Assembly: GCA_963674625.2 (NCBI GenBank)
Contig: CAXXXO010000004.1
Coordinates: 1,364,001 to 1,428,000 of the forward strand
Source of the DNA: JALHFZ01 sp963674625
Lineage (GTDB): Bacteria > Synergistota > Synergistia > Synergistales > Aminobacteriaceae
DNA length: 64,000 nt
Reading direction: 5' to 3'
Shown piece by piece: positions 17,556 to 25,324 of the stretch. Position numbers and translations under genes: made by a program. The notes below the pieces were generated by a model, which saw only the letters and a list, made by a program, of their open reading frames with translations, ran no database searches and was not told the DNA's origin. The stretch's first letter is position 1, and the number at the start of each line of letters is the position of its first letter.

Positions 17556-17705
17556 AAAGAAGGAGGGGAACAGCGGATTCTTTCAAAAAGTGAGGAGCAG
17601 CTGATTCGTGCGGTTCTCTTTTACGGCTCACTGGAGCCCGGAGAGCTTCTCAGATGGTCCGGTAATGCGCGCGGAATGCGAAAGCCTGTGCTGAATCTGT
17701 TCTGA
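17556..17705 (+). other. Coding-like remnant or short unannotated frame in the capA-dppA gap
   Basis: The 362 bases from 17482 to 17843 hold no normal gene. One frame is open for 49 codons (17556-17705) and looks protein-like, with EEQLIRAVLFYGSLEPGELL and RWSGNARGMRKPVLNLF. It lacks ATG, GTG or TTG at the expected place; GGAGGGG lies 8 bases before an ATT at 17577. It may be the end of a lost gene or a chance frame. I do not recognise it. Confidence 0.25.
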
Positions 17706-17843
17706 AGACAGGATTCGCCGGAATATGGCACAATTCATGGTTGTCCGCCGTTGCATAAGACGTCGAGCTTGATTCCGTCATCGAGAAATTATGCGGTTGG
17801 GCTGGTAGATTGTTTTATGCCGATGTCTCAAAGGAGGAAAAAT

Positions 17844-19361
17844 ATGAAAAAGTATTTCAGATTTTCAGAGCTGTTCTTGGCAGTTATCGCAATCCTTGTG
17901 GTATGGAATCCCGTATTTGCCGCTGACCGTATGCTCCGCCTTAGTACTTTGGCACCACTTACTTCAGTTGATCCCCATGCCACTGTCAATATTCAGGACA
18001 GAATGGTGCTTCTTCAGATTTTCGAGCCCCTTATACGGCAGAACGAGGCTACCGGCGAGTATGAGCCCCGCATTGCCGAGAGCTATTCCATCAGCGAGGA
18101 TAAACTTTCCTACATCTTTAAAATCCGGAAAGGGATAAAATTCCACAATGGCGACGAACTGAAAGCGTCCGACGTTGTATTTTCAATGAACCGAGCCATG
18201 GCAAGCCCCAAGATGAGAAGCTACCTGACAGGTGTCACTGAGGTGACCGCCCCTGATGACTATACTGTTGCAGTGAAGCTTGCACAGCCCAACTCGGCGT
18301 TCATCAACAGCCAGACGAACGTGATGATCGTGGGCCAGAAGGAAGTCGAAAGCCAGGGCAAGGAGTTCGGAACAAAACTCACTCTTGCAGGAACAGGTCC
18401 ATACTTTTTCACTCAGCTCAAGCACGATGTCGAATGGACTTGCGAGGCTTTCCCGGATTATTACCTGGGGCAGGCACCCATCAAAAAAGTGCACTATGTC
18501 CCCATCACCGAAGCCTCTGCAGGCCTGATCGCTTTCGAGTCCGGGGAGCTGGACTGGTATATAGCACCGATCGCCAACTGGAATGCTCTCACCTCCAACT
18601 CCAACTTCAAGACCCAGCTCGTTCCCGCGAACCACACTTCTTTTGTGGACGTAAACTACCTTCATCCTCCTCTGGATGACGACAATATCCGCCTGGCCAT
18701 TGCGTATGCTATCGACAAGGAGTCCATGAATATCGCCTGCTACGACGGACATGCCGTAATAGCTGATTTTATGCTTCAGCCCCAGAACACCGGAGCCCCA
18801 GTGAAAGGCATCGTCTATAACTACGATCCTGAGAAGGCGAAGGAATACGTAAAGAAATCCGCTTACCCCAACGGCACGAATGTCGGCACTATCAATTGTT
18901 CTGCCGGCGGATATTTTGAAAAAATGGCTCAGGTTCTTCAGAGCAATCTGGCTGACATCGGTCTCACCTGCGACATCAATCGTCTTGACTCGGGGACTAA
19001 CCTGGAGAGGTCTCGCTCTCAGAAATTTGATATTCTCTGCACGGGGTTTTCACCGAGCGGTGACTACGAAGGTTCGAGAATGTACTCCTACACCAAGTCG
19101 GTCGGCTCTTTCTACATCAAATATGAGGGGGATAAATTCGACTACAAGACGATGAATGCCCTGTGGGACGCCGGCATCGCCACTTTCGACCTGGCGGAGC
19201 GGCAGAAAATTTACAGCCAGCTTTCCGACTGGATCGCCAAGACCGCAACAATGCTGCCAGTCTTTCACAAAGTTCAGCCTTACGTTTGGACTCCTGCCCT
19301 GAAGATCCCGGTCAACTATCCCAACTATCCGCAGATTTGCGAGTGGTCTTGGGCCGAATAA
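17844..19361 (+). CDS. Dipeptide/oligopeptide-type ABC transporter substrate-binding protein
   Basis: 505-residue family 5 extracellular solute-binding protein (DppA/OppA type). It has a signal peptide (MKKYFRFSELFLAVIAILVV, cleavage near VFA-AD) and no lipobox Cys. The mature part shows the family's start (RLSTLAPLTSVDPHATV), PRIAESYSISED, and FKIRKGIKFHNGDELKASDV, which is the SBP_bac_5 signature. AAAGGAGG precedes the ATG at 17844 by 6 bases. It delivers ligand to the two permeases and two ATPases encoded downstream. A partial terminator lies in the 209-base gap after it, as expected for higher binding-protein expression. The ligand could be peptides, nickel chelates or glycosides; the neighbouring CapA and RpiR genes leave this open. 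Confidence 0.88.
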   Translation: MKKYFRFSELFLAVIAILVVWNPVFAADRMLRLSTLAPLTSVDPHATVNIQDRMVLLQIFEPLIRQNEATGEYEPRIAESYSISEDKLSYIFKIRKGIKFHNGDELKASDVVFSMNRAMASPKMRSYLTGVTEVTAPDDYTVAVKLAQPNSAFINSQTNVMIVGQKEVESQGKEFGTKLTLAGTGPYFFTQLKHDVEWTCEAFPDYYLGQAPIKKVHYVPITEASAGLIAFESGELDWYIAPIANWNALTSNSNFKTQLVPANHTSFVDVNYLHPPLDDDNIRLAIAYAIDKESMNIACYDGHAVIADFMLQPQNTGAPVKGIVYNYDPEKAKEYVKKSAYPNGTNVGTINCSAGGYFEKMAQVLQSNLADIGLTCDINRLDSGTNLERSRSQKFDILCTGFSPSGDYEGSRMYSYTKSVGSFYIKYEGDKFDYKTMNALWDAGIATFDLAERQKIYSQLSDWIAKTATMLPVFHKVQPYVWTPALKIPVNYPNYPQICEWSWAE

Positions 19362-19412
19362 ATAATAGCAGAGAATCATTTTCGTGATTCAAGCGAAAGC
19401 TTTTGTGTGGAT

Positions 19413-19462
19413 GGCGGACAGGACTTCAAACTCCTTCCGCCGTCCGTTTCGTTTGATTTTTT
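19413..19462 (+). terminator. Stem-loop between binding protein and permease genes
   Basis: GGCGGA and AGGA (19413-19423, one bulged C) pair with TCCTTCCGCC (19432-19441) around an 8-base loop; a T-rich tract follows to 19462. It probably terminates part of the transcripts, so the binding protein is made in excess of the membrane proteins. Confidence 0.55.
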
Positions 19463-19570
19463 CTTTTTCATTTCGCGCGGTGGAGACTGAAAAATGCTGA
19501 ATGAATTTTAACTCCGGATCAAAGAGAAGGATATTCGATTTAACGCTGAAATTTGTGTCAAAAGGAGTGT

Positions 19571-20518
19571 ATGCATTTGCATCGGTTTGTCATCAAGCGT
19601 TTGCTCATGATGATCCCTATAATCATCGGTGTTTCGTTTTTGATCTTTGTAATCATTGACATGATTCCAGGTGATCCAGGCTCCAACCTGCTCGGTGCCG
19701 GCGCCAATCAAGAGGATATCGACCTGATGAACCAGCAATTAGGCTACAATCGTCCTCTTCTGGAGCGCTACGGAAAATATATGTATAACGCTGTTTTTCA
19801 TCTCGATCTCGGGAAATCCTATTCTACGAAGAAACCCGTCCTGAACGAAATTGCCAACCGCCTTCCGGTATCTCTTCGGGTGGCGTTCAATGCAATTCTT
19901 TTCTCTCTGTTGTTTGGAGTTCCTTTGGGAGTACTGTCCGCTGTTAAGCAGAACACGATTTTTGACCGCATTCCAACAGGCCTTGCCCTCCTTCTGGCGG
20001 CACAGCCCGCTTTTCTTATAGGATTGGTGCTCATGCTGATCTTTTCATTATGGCTGGGCTGGTTCCCGGCCAATGGAATTGCTAGCTGGAAAAGCTACGT
20101 AATGCCGATGATCTCGCTAGGGCTCCCTTACGGAGGCCGTCAGCTGCGCTTTACCCGGTCAAGCATGCTTGAGACCATTCGCCAGGATTATGTTCGTACC
20201 GCAAGAGCCAAGGGTGCCAGCGAACAGATTGTCATCTGGAAGCATGCCATGAAAAATGCGCTGCTGCCGGTTATCACTGTTGCAGGCAACAGTTTCGGTA
20301 TTCTTATTGGTGGTGCGATTGCCACGGAAACACTCTTCGGACTGCCTGGTCTGGGTTCGTTTATTGTTTCCGGCATCAAGCAAAAAGACGTTCCGGTAGT
20401 AACCGGGGGAATCATAATTTTCGCCGTTGTCTTCTCCTTTGTTATCCTGGCGGTGGATCTTTCCTACGCTTACGTTGATCCCAGGATCAGGGCAAAATAT
20501 TCCGGAAGGGGCAGATGA
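19571..20518 (+). CDS. Dipeptide-type ABC transporter permease (DppB-like)
   Basis: 315-residue inner-membrane permease with about six transmembrane helices, starting at LLMMIPIIIGVSFLIFVII. The family segment DMIPGDP follows the first helix. The EAA-type loop appears as DYVRTARAKGASEQIVIWKHAMKNALLPV, the coupling site for the ATPases. The start is uncertain: ATG 19571 is only 3 bases from AAGGAG, and the in-frame TTG at 19577 has better spacing. It pairs with the DppC-like permease, whose start is one base past this gene's stop. It forms the pore for the substrate bound by the upstream SBP. Confidence 0.9.
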   Translation: MHLHRFVIKRLLMMIPIIIGVSFLIFVIIDMIPGDPGSNLLGAGANQEDIDLMNQQLGYNRPLLERYGKYMYNAVFHLDLGKSYSTKKPVLNEIANRLPVSLRVAFNAILFSLLFGVPLGVLSAVKQNTIFDRIPTGLALLLAAQPAFLIGLVLMLIFSLWLGWFPANGIASWKSYVMPMISLGLPYGGRQLRFTRSSMLETIRQDYVRTARAKGASEQIVIWKHAMKNALLPVITVAGNSFGILIGGAIATETLFGLPGLGSFIVSGIKQKDVPVVTGGIIIFAVVFSFVILAVDLSYAYVDPRIRAKYSGRGR

Positions 20519-20519
20519 T

Positions 20520-21413
20520 ATGAATCCTGGTGCTATGAATGCAGCCGCAACTGTCATGACTTTCAGGAAAGAAAGCCGATGGAAAGAGGTCTGGCGCAGG
20601 CTGAAAAAGGACCGCCTCGCTATGTTTGGTCTTGTCGTCATCAGTTTTTTGATAGTCTGTGCCCTGCTGGCGAATTTTTTCATCCCTTACGAAGCTGCGC
20701 TGAAGATGAACCTCAGGCTCAAACTGGCCCCGCCTTCGGCAGCCCACTGGTTCGGCTGTGACGGCTACGGTCGGGACCTTTTTGCCCGCTGCCTTTACGG
20801 TGCGAGAGTTTCTCTGACGATCGGTTTCGCCACATCTTTTGCCACCCTGATTGTGGGCAGTATGCTCGGTGCGCTTGTTGGCTATATAGGCGGTAAATTC
20901 GATGATCTTGTCATGCGGGGTCTCGATATTTTTTCAGCAATCCCTTCGACGCTCTTTGCTATGGCAGTTGTTGCCGCCATGGGCCCCGGAATTATAAACA
21001 TCTGCATAGCGATTTCACTGACCAACATCCCCGGGTTCGTACGCATTGTTCGATCCTCCGTACTGAACATAGCGGAACAGGAGTACATAGAGGCGTCGCG
21101 GGCAGGGGGTACGTCCACATTCCGCATCCTCACAAAACACGTCCTGCCCAATGCTGTGGGCACTCTCATCGTGCAGACGACAGCCAATGTGGCTTCGATG
21201 ATTTTGACTGCGGCAACTCTCAGTTTCCTCGGGCTTGGTATCAATCCGCCCCAGCCTGAATGGGGTGCGCTGGTCAGCGAAGGTAAGGAATTTCTGCGCA
21301 CGGCTCCGCACCTGATCCTATTTCCCGGAGTCCTGATCGTTATCGCTTCTTTTTCCATGAGCATTCTGGGGGACGGGCTGCGCGACGCTCTCGATCCCCG
21401 GCTAAGAACCTAA
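20520..21413 (+). CDS. Dipeptide-type ABC transporter permease (DppC-like)
   Basis: 297-residue permease. A short cytoplasmic N-terminus with WKEVWRRLKKDRLAMFGL leads into the first helix, as in DppC/OppC. The GCDGYGRDLFARCLYGARVSL segment is the family hallmark, and the coupling loop reads EYIEASRAGGTSTFRILTKHVLPN. ATG 20520 has GGAAGGGG 8 bases upstream and begins one base after the DppB-like stop. About six transmembrane segments are visible. It forms the heterodimeric channel with the preceding gene product; a dppD-like ATPase follows after 15 bases. Confidence 0.9.
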   Translation: MNPGAMNAAATVMTFRKESRWKEVWRRLKKDRLAMFGLVVISFLIVCALLANFFIPYEAALKMNLRLKLAPPSAAHWFGCDGYGRDLFARCLYGARVSLTIGFATSFATLIVGSMLGALVGYIGGKFDDLVMRGLDIFSAIPSTLFAMAVVAAMGPGIINICIAISLTNIPGFVRIVRSSVLNIAEQEYIEASRAGGTSTFRILTKHVLPNAVGTLIVQTTANVASMILTAATLSFLGLGINPPQPEWGALVSEGKEFLRTAPHLILFPGVLIVIASFSMSILGDGLRDALDPRLRT

Positions 21414-21428
21414 GGGCGAGGGCAAATT

Positions 21429-22430
21429 ATGATGAAAGAACATCTGCTATCGATAAGCAACCTGTCAGTGGAGTATAAAACTGATCTAGAAACAGTGAGT
21501 GCTGTCAACAATATAAGTTTTTCACTGAAAAAAGGGGAAACTTTCGGACTCGTAGGAGAGACGGGCGCGGGGAAGACTACCACTGCACTTACAATCATGC
21601 GTCTGCTTCCGGAAAAAACCGGTCTCATTACAGGAGGTTCCATCGAATTCAATGGAAACTCCCTCTTAGACCTGCCGGAGTCCGATATGCGTTCAATTCG
21701 CGGCGAAAAAATAGCAATGATCTTCCAGGACCCCATGACTAGCCTCAATCCGGTCATGTCGGTCGGCGATCAAATTGCCGAAGCCATGGAACTTCACAAC
21801 AGGGACAACAAAACAAATGAACAGATTCAGAACCGGGTGGATGAAGTGCTGCTGATGGTGGGAATCCCGTCTTCCCGAAAGTTCGAATATCCTCACCAGT
21901 TTTCCGGTGGAATGAAACAGAGAGTCGTCATCGCCATGGCTCTCGCCTGTGAGCCTGTGCTTCTCATTGCCGACGAACCCACCACGGCTCTCGATGTCAC
22001 CATACAGGCTCAAGTCATCAGCATGATAAGGAAACTGCGCGATCGTCTCGGTACCGCCATGATCATGATCACTCACGATTTGGGCATCGTCGCTCAGACC
22101 TGCGACAATGTTGCGGTCATGTATGCGGGTGAACTCGTCGAGGTGGGAACTGCCGCAGACATTTATACATCTCAGGAGCATCACCCTTATACTGATGGAT
22201 TGTTCGGTTCGATTCCCAATCTGCACGGAAACGACAGGCGTCTTACGCCGATCTCCGGTTTGATGCCCGACCCTACTCGCCTTCCCGTAGGGTGTAATTT
22301 TTCTCCGAGATGTCCGCGCAAAATGGATATCTGCGAAAAAATTCCTCCCGCCGTTTACCGTAACGGGACCCATCTGATTTCCTGCCATCTTTTTTCGGAT
22401 AGGGAAAACTGGCGAAAGGAGGGGGAATAG
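21429..22430 (+). CDS. Dipeptide-type ABC transporter ATP-binding protein (DppD-like)
   Basis: 333-residue ATPase. Walker A is GETGAGKTT, the signature is FSGGMKQRVVIAMAL, Walker B is LLIADEPTTAL with the switch His in MIMITHDLG. The C-terminal oligopeptide-transporter extension contains the Cys-rich segment CNFSPRCPRKMDIC, which in some DppD/OppD proteins binds an iron-sulfur cluster. The Q-loop is IFQDPMTSLNP. Two ATGs are adjacent at the start. Its stop is immediately before the TTG start of the second ATPase, so translation is coupled. It energises the DppB/DppC-like channel. Confidence 0.92.
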   Translation: MMKEHLLSISNLSVEYKTDLETVSAVNNISFSLKKGETFGLVGETGAGKTTTALTIMRLLPEKTGLITGGSIEFNGNSLLDLPESDMRSIRGEKIAMIFQDPMTSLNPVMSVGDQIAEAMELHNRDNKTNEQIQNRVDEVLLMVGIPSSRKFEYPHQFSGGMKQRVVIAMALACEPVLLIADEPTTALDVTIQAQVISMIRKLRDRLGTAMIMITHDLGIVAQTCDNVAVMYAGELVEVGTAADIYTSQEHHPYTDGLFGSIPNLHGNDRRLTPISGLMPDPTRLPVGCNFSPRCPRKMDICEKIPPAVYRNGTHLISCHLFSDRENWRKEGE

Positions 22431-23471
22431 TTGGAAGCTGCAAGAACGGAAATCCCGCTCCTGGAGACGATAAACCTCAAGAAGTATTTTAAGGTCCGAG
22501 AGGGTTTTCTTCATGCCGTAGATGACGTCAACATCACCATTCCCCGTAAAAAAACGCTCGGAGTGGTGGGGGAATCTGGGTGCGGCAAATCAACGCTCGG
22601 GCGTACCATCATCCGTCTGCTGGATGCAACAGACGGGCAGGTCCTCTTCAAGGGGCAGGATATTCTGAAATTTAACCGCCGCAAAATGAAAGAAATGCGC
22701 CGGAAAATGCAGATTATCTTTCAGGACCCCTATTCCAGCATCAATCCGCGCATGTCGGTGGCTGAAATCATCGCGGAGTATATGCTCGTTCACAAGACCT
22801 GCCCAAGCAGGGCAGCGGCTTTTCAGCGTGCAGCGGAGCTGATGGACACCGTAGGCCTGGCGCGGCGCTATGCTAATATTTATCCCCACGAGCTTGACGG
22901 CGGGCGCCGTCAGCGCATAGGCATTGCAAGGGCTCTGTCCCTCGATCCCGAGTTCATCGTCTGCGACGAGCCTGTGTCTGCCCTGGACGTATCGATCCAG
23001 GCACAGATTCTAAACCTTCTTATGGATATCCAGGAGGAGAGAGGGTTGACGTACATGTTCATAACCCACGATCTTGCAGTCGTCAAACACATCTCGGACG
23101 AAATCGTGGTGATGTATCTGGGCCAGTGCGTGGAACACGCATCATCGAATGCCCTGTTTGAAAATCCCATGCATCCCTATACCAAAGCTCTTCTTGCGGC
23201 AATACCGGAGGCGGATATTTCGATGCGCGACAAGGAGATAAAAATCATCAAGGGGGAAATTACCAGTCCGATCAATCCTCAGCCCGGATGCCGATTTGCC
23301 GCGAGATGCGAATTTTCAATGGATATATGCTGGGAAAAAACCCCTCCGTTATTGCTCCAGCCTGTTCCATCCGGAAAAGAGGAACTGTGCCCTGAAAGGC
23401 ATTTTGTGGCGTGCCATCTGTATACGGAAACACAAAATGAAAAGGTAACTGAGGCGAGTTTCAAAGTTTAG
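22431..23471 (+). CDS. Dipeptide-type ABC transporter ATP-binding protein (DppF-like)
   Basis: 346-residue second ATPase of the importer. Walker A is GESGCGKST, the Q-loop IFQDPYSSINP, Walker B FIVCDEPVSAL, and the switch His is in MFITHDLA. The ABC signature reads LDGGRRQRIG, with Asp where LSGG normally has Ser; I recall this variant in other peptide importers, so it need not mean loss of activity. A C-terminal Cys segment (CRFAARCEFSMDIC) is present as in the partner. The TTG start follows AAAGGAGGGG. A terminator lies about 36 bases after the stop, ending the locus. Confidence 0.92.
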   Translation: MEAARTEIPLLETINLKKYFKVREGFLHAVDDVNITIPRKKTLGVVGESGCGKSTLGRTIIRLLDATDGQVLFKGQDILKFNRRKMKEMRRKMQIIFQDPYSSINPRMSVAEIIAEYMLVHKTCPSRAAAFQRAAELMDTVGLARRYANIYPHELDGGRRQRIGIARALSLDPEFIVCDEPVSALDVSIQAQILNLLMDIQEERGLTYMFITHDLAVVKHISDEIVVMYLGQCVEHASSNALFENPMHPYTKALLAAIPEADISMRDKEIKIIKGEITSPINPQPGCRFAARCEFSMDICWEKTPPLLLQPVPSGKEELCPERHFVACHLYTETQNEKVTEASFKV

Positions 23472-23506
23472 AGTTTCCGAACTCCACGTTTACTGTTTTT
23501 CATTAA

Positions 23507-23536
23507 GTCCCCTGCTATTTCGGGGGACATTTTTTA
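23507..23536 (+). terminator. Intrinsic terminator of the peptide-importer locus
   Basis: GTCCCC (23507-23512) pairs with GGGGAC (23523-23528) and is followed by ATTTTTTA. The next 130 bases are AT-rich and lead to the ROK-gene promoter. Confidence 0.75.
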
Positions 23537-23662
23537 TATATTGAAAAGTATAGGTCATGTTGCACACACCAAAGCTCTCAAAAGGGAGGGTAGTGACAAT
23601 ATATCAATAAAATCCTTGTTCCAGCTGTCGAATTGAAAATCCGTGAGAAGGGAATTTCTTTG

Positions 23663-23691
23663 TTGACATTTCCCATTCCTCCTTCTAGAAT
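23663..23691 (+). promoter_or_regulatory. Strong sigma70-type promoter for the ROK regulator
   Basis: TTGACA (23663-23668), 17-base spacer, TAGAAT (23686-23691), about 77 bases before the ROK start codon. A short palindrome TTTCTGAAA lies just downstream and could be an autoregulatory site. Confidence 0.75.
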
Positions 23692-23767
23692 TGATTTGTT
23701 TCTGAAATAAACTAATCCACAATATCCTTTTGTCGTGCTGCACCACTAAGGGGAAGGGGAGGGAACA

Positions 23768-24958
23768 ATGAAGATCCGTACCATCAACGCCGAGAAAATG
23801 GGGCTTTCGAACCGCCTCACCCTCCTCAACCTCATCCGGACCACTCCCGGCATCAGCAGGCGAGAGCTGGCCCGCTCGGCAGGTCTCGACCCCAGCACCG
23901 TAACGAAGATCATCTCCGCCCTTCTTGAAAAGGGCCTCGTAGAGGAGAGCGGTCTGCGGACCGCCGGCTCTCCGGGACGGAAGTCGGTCATGCTCTCCGT
24001 GGCCCGCGAAGGTGCGGCGGCCCTTGTGGCGGAACTGGGTGTGGAGAGCACCAGAATCGCCATAGGCTATCTCGATGCTTCCTTCGAGGTACAAGCCGAG
24101 TTTTCAACCCCCCGGAGCGAGAAAGAGTTCTTCAGTCTTTTCGCTTCTCAGCTCGCGGCGATTATGGACGCCTTTCCCCGGAGGAATTTCTGCGCCCTGA
24201 GCATTGCGGTCCCCGGAATGGTGGAGTGGGGGACCAATATGCTCAAGGACCTGCCCCACATGGGGTGGAAAAACGTCAATTTCGAGGAGACATTGAAAGA
24301 GCATCTCCCGGGATTTGATCTGCCGGTTTTTGCGGCCAACGAGGCCAAGCTCTCCCTCATCGCAGAGATGTTCCTCAACCCCGGAATCGCAGACCTCCAC
24401 AACGGAATCTATGTCTACCTTTCCCAGGGGGTCGGAGGGGCGATCCTCGTGGAGGATAAAATTCTTCACGGCCTGAACAACACGGCCGGAGAGATCGGCC
24501 ACATGGTTATCGATACCAGCGGCCCCATCTGCCACTGCGGGAGCCGGGGGTGCTTCGAGACCTTTGTCTCCATTGACCGGGTGGCGAAAAAGTACGAGGC
24601 GGAGGGGGCTTTTCTTTCCGGGAGCAATTTCCGGGAGAAGTTCCGCCATCTTCTCTCCCTCGGCCGGGAGGGGAACCCCCGGGCGAGGGAGGTGCTCGAC
24701 GATATGAAGGCGTACCTCGCCATCGGCCTCGCCAACCTGACGAATATTCTCAACCCGGAATTCATCATGCTCGGCGGAGTGGGCTCCACCTTTCCCCCCG
24801 ACTTTCTGGAAAATGTCCGCGTCGGAGTCGTCCGCCGGGGCCTCTGTGCGGCCTCCCCGAGGATGCTTCTCACTCAGGCGTCCCTGGGAATCGATTCGGC
24901 GGCCCTCGAGGGAGCCGCCCTCATGGCAATGAACCATTACATCAAAAAAGTGATCTGA
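23768..24958 (+). CDS. ROK family transcriptional regulator (XylR-like)
   Basis: 396 residues. The N-terminal winged helix-turn-helix (about 15-75) has SRRELARSAGLDPSTVTKII. The ROK sugar-kinase-like domain follows, with the ROK signature GEIGHMVIDTSGPICHCGSRGC and zinc ligands CHCGSRGC just after the His of EIGHM. NagC and XylR repressors share this build. AAGGGGAGGG precedes the ATG by about 5 bases. Directly downstream are a chimeric remnant and xylose isomerase, so xylose-responsive repression is the natural guess. Base composition returns to the high-GC style of most of the window here. Confidence 0.88.
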   Translation: MKIRTINAEKMGLSNRLTLLNLIRTTPGISRRELARSAGLDPSTVTKIISALLEKGLVEESGLRTAGSPGRKSVMLSVAREGAAALVAELGVESTRIAIGYLDASFEVQAEFSTPRSEKEFFSLFASQLAAIMDAFPRRNFCALSIAVPGMVEWGTNMLKDLPHMGWKNVNFEETLKEHLPGFDLPVFAANEAKLSLIAEMFLNPGIADLHNGIYVYLSQGVGGAILVEDKILHGLNNTAGEIGHMVIDTSGPICHCGSRGCFETFVSIDRVAKKYEAEGAFLSGSNFREKFRHLLSLGREGNPRAREVLDDMKAYLAIGLANLTNILNPEFIMLGGVGSTFPPDFLENVRVGVVRRGLCAASPRMLLTQASLGIDSAALEGAALMAMNHYIKKVI

Positions 24959-25025
24959 GAGGCTCTTGGGCGTTCCACCCGGCAGGCAGCGGATGGAACG
25001 GGAAAAATCTACGGGAGGTGCGGAA

Positions 25026-25271
25026 ATGATAGAAGGAAGAGATCTTGCCGGAGGGGCGAAAAAGCTCAGGTACGGCCTTATCGGAGGAGGACCCGGCTCC
25101 TTCATCGCGGGGGTCCACCGCATGGCCATCGCCATGGCGGCCATGTCCCTGAGGGGCGACAAGCTCAGCGGCTTCTACCAGGAGCAGATCCCCTCGAAGA
25201 TCATCCTCGCCGCAGAACTCGTGACGAAGGAAAACGCGAAGAACCACTACTTCCCCGATTCGATATTTTAG
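25026..25271 (+). pseudogene. Chimeric 81-residue remnant: Gfo/Idh/MocA start joined to a sugar-binding-protein end
   Basis: GGGAGGTG lies 5 bases before the ATG. The first half, KKLRYGLIGGGPGSFIAGVHR, looks like the NAD-binding start of a Gfo/Idh/MocA oxidoreductase (normally about 340-380 residues). After about residue 36 the protein no longer follows that family. The end, PSKIILAAELVTKENAKNHY followed by FPDSIF, resembles the C-terminus of a sugar ABC transporter binding protein. A terminator follows right after the stop, as at an operon end. The simplest reading is an in-frame deletion that removed most of a sugar operon and fused its two ends. The product is probably non-functional. The binding-protein match is from memory of the family and needs a search. 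Confidence 0.5.
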
Positions 25272-25279
25272 GCACACCC

Positions 25280-25308
25280 GAGGGGGGCCTCGAGCCCCCC
25301 TCTTTTCT
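25280..25308 (+). terminator. Intrinsic terminator between the chimera and xylA
   Basis: GAGGGGGGC (25280-25288) pairs perfectly with GCCCCCCTC (25294-25302) around CTCGA, followed by TTTTCTG. It sits just before the xylA ribosome site (AAGGAGG at 25310), so xylA needs read-through, antitermination or its own start site. Confidence 0.85.
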
Positions 25309-25324
25309 GAAGGAGGAATCCGCC

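Noticed and set aside
22900..22935. Loss of function of the DppF-like ATPase from its LDGG signature
   Set aside because: I recall the same Asp variant in other peptide importer ATPases, and all other motifs are intact.
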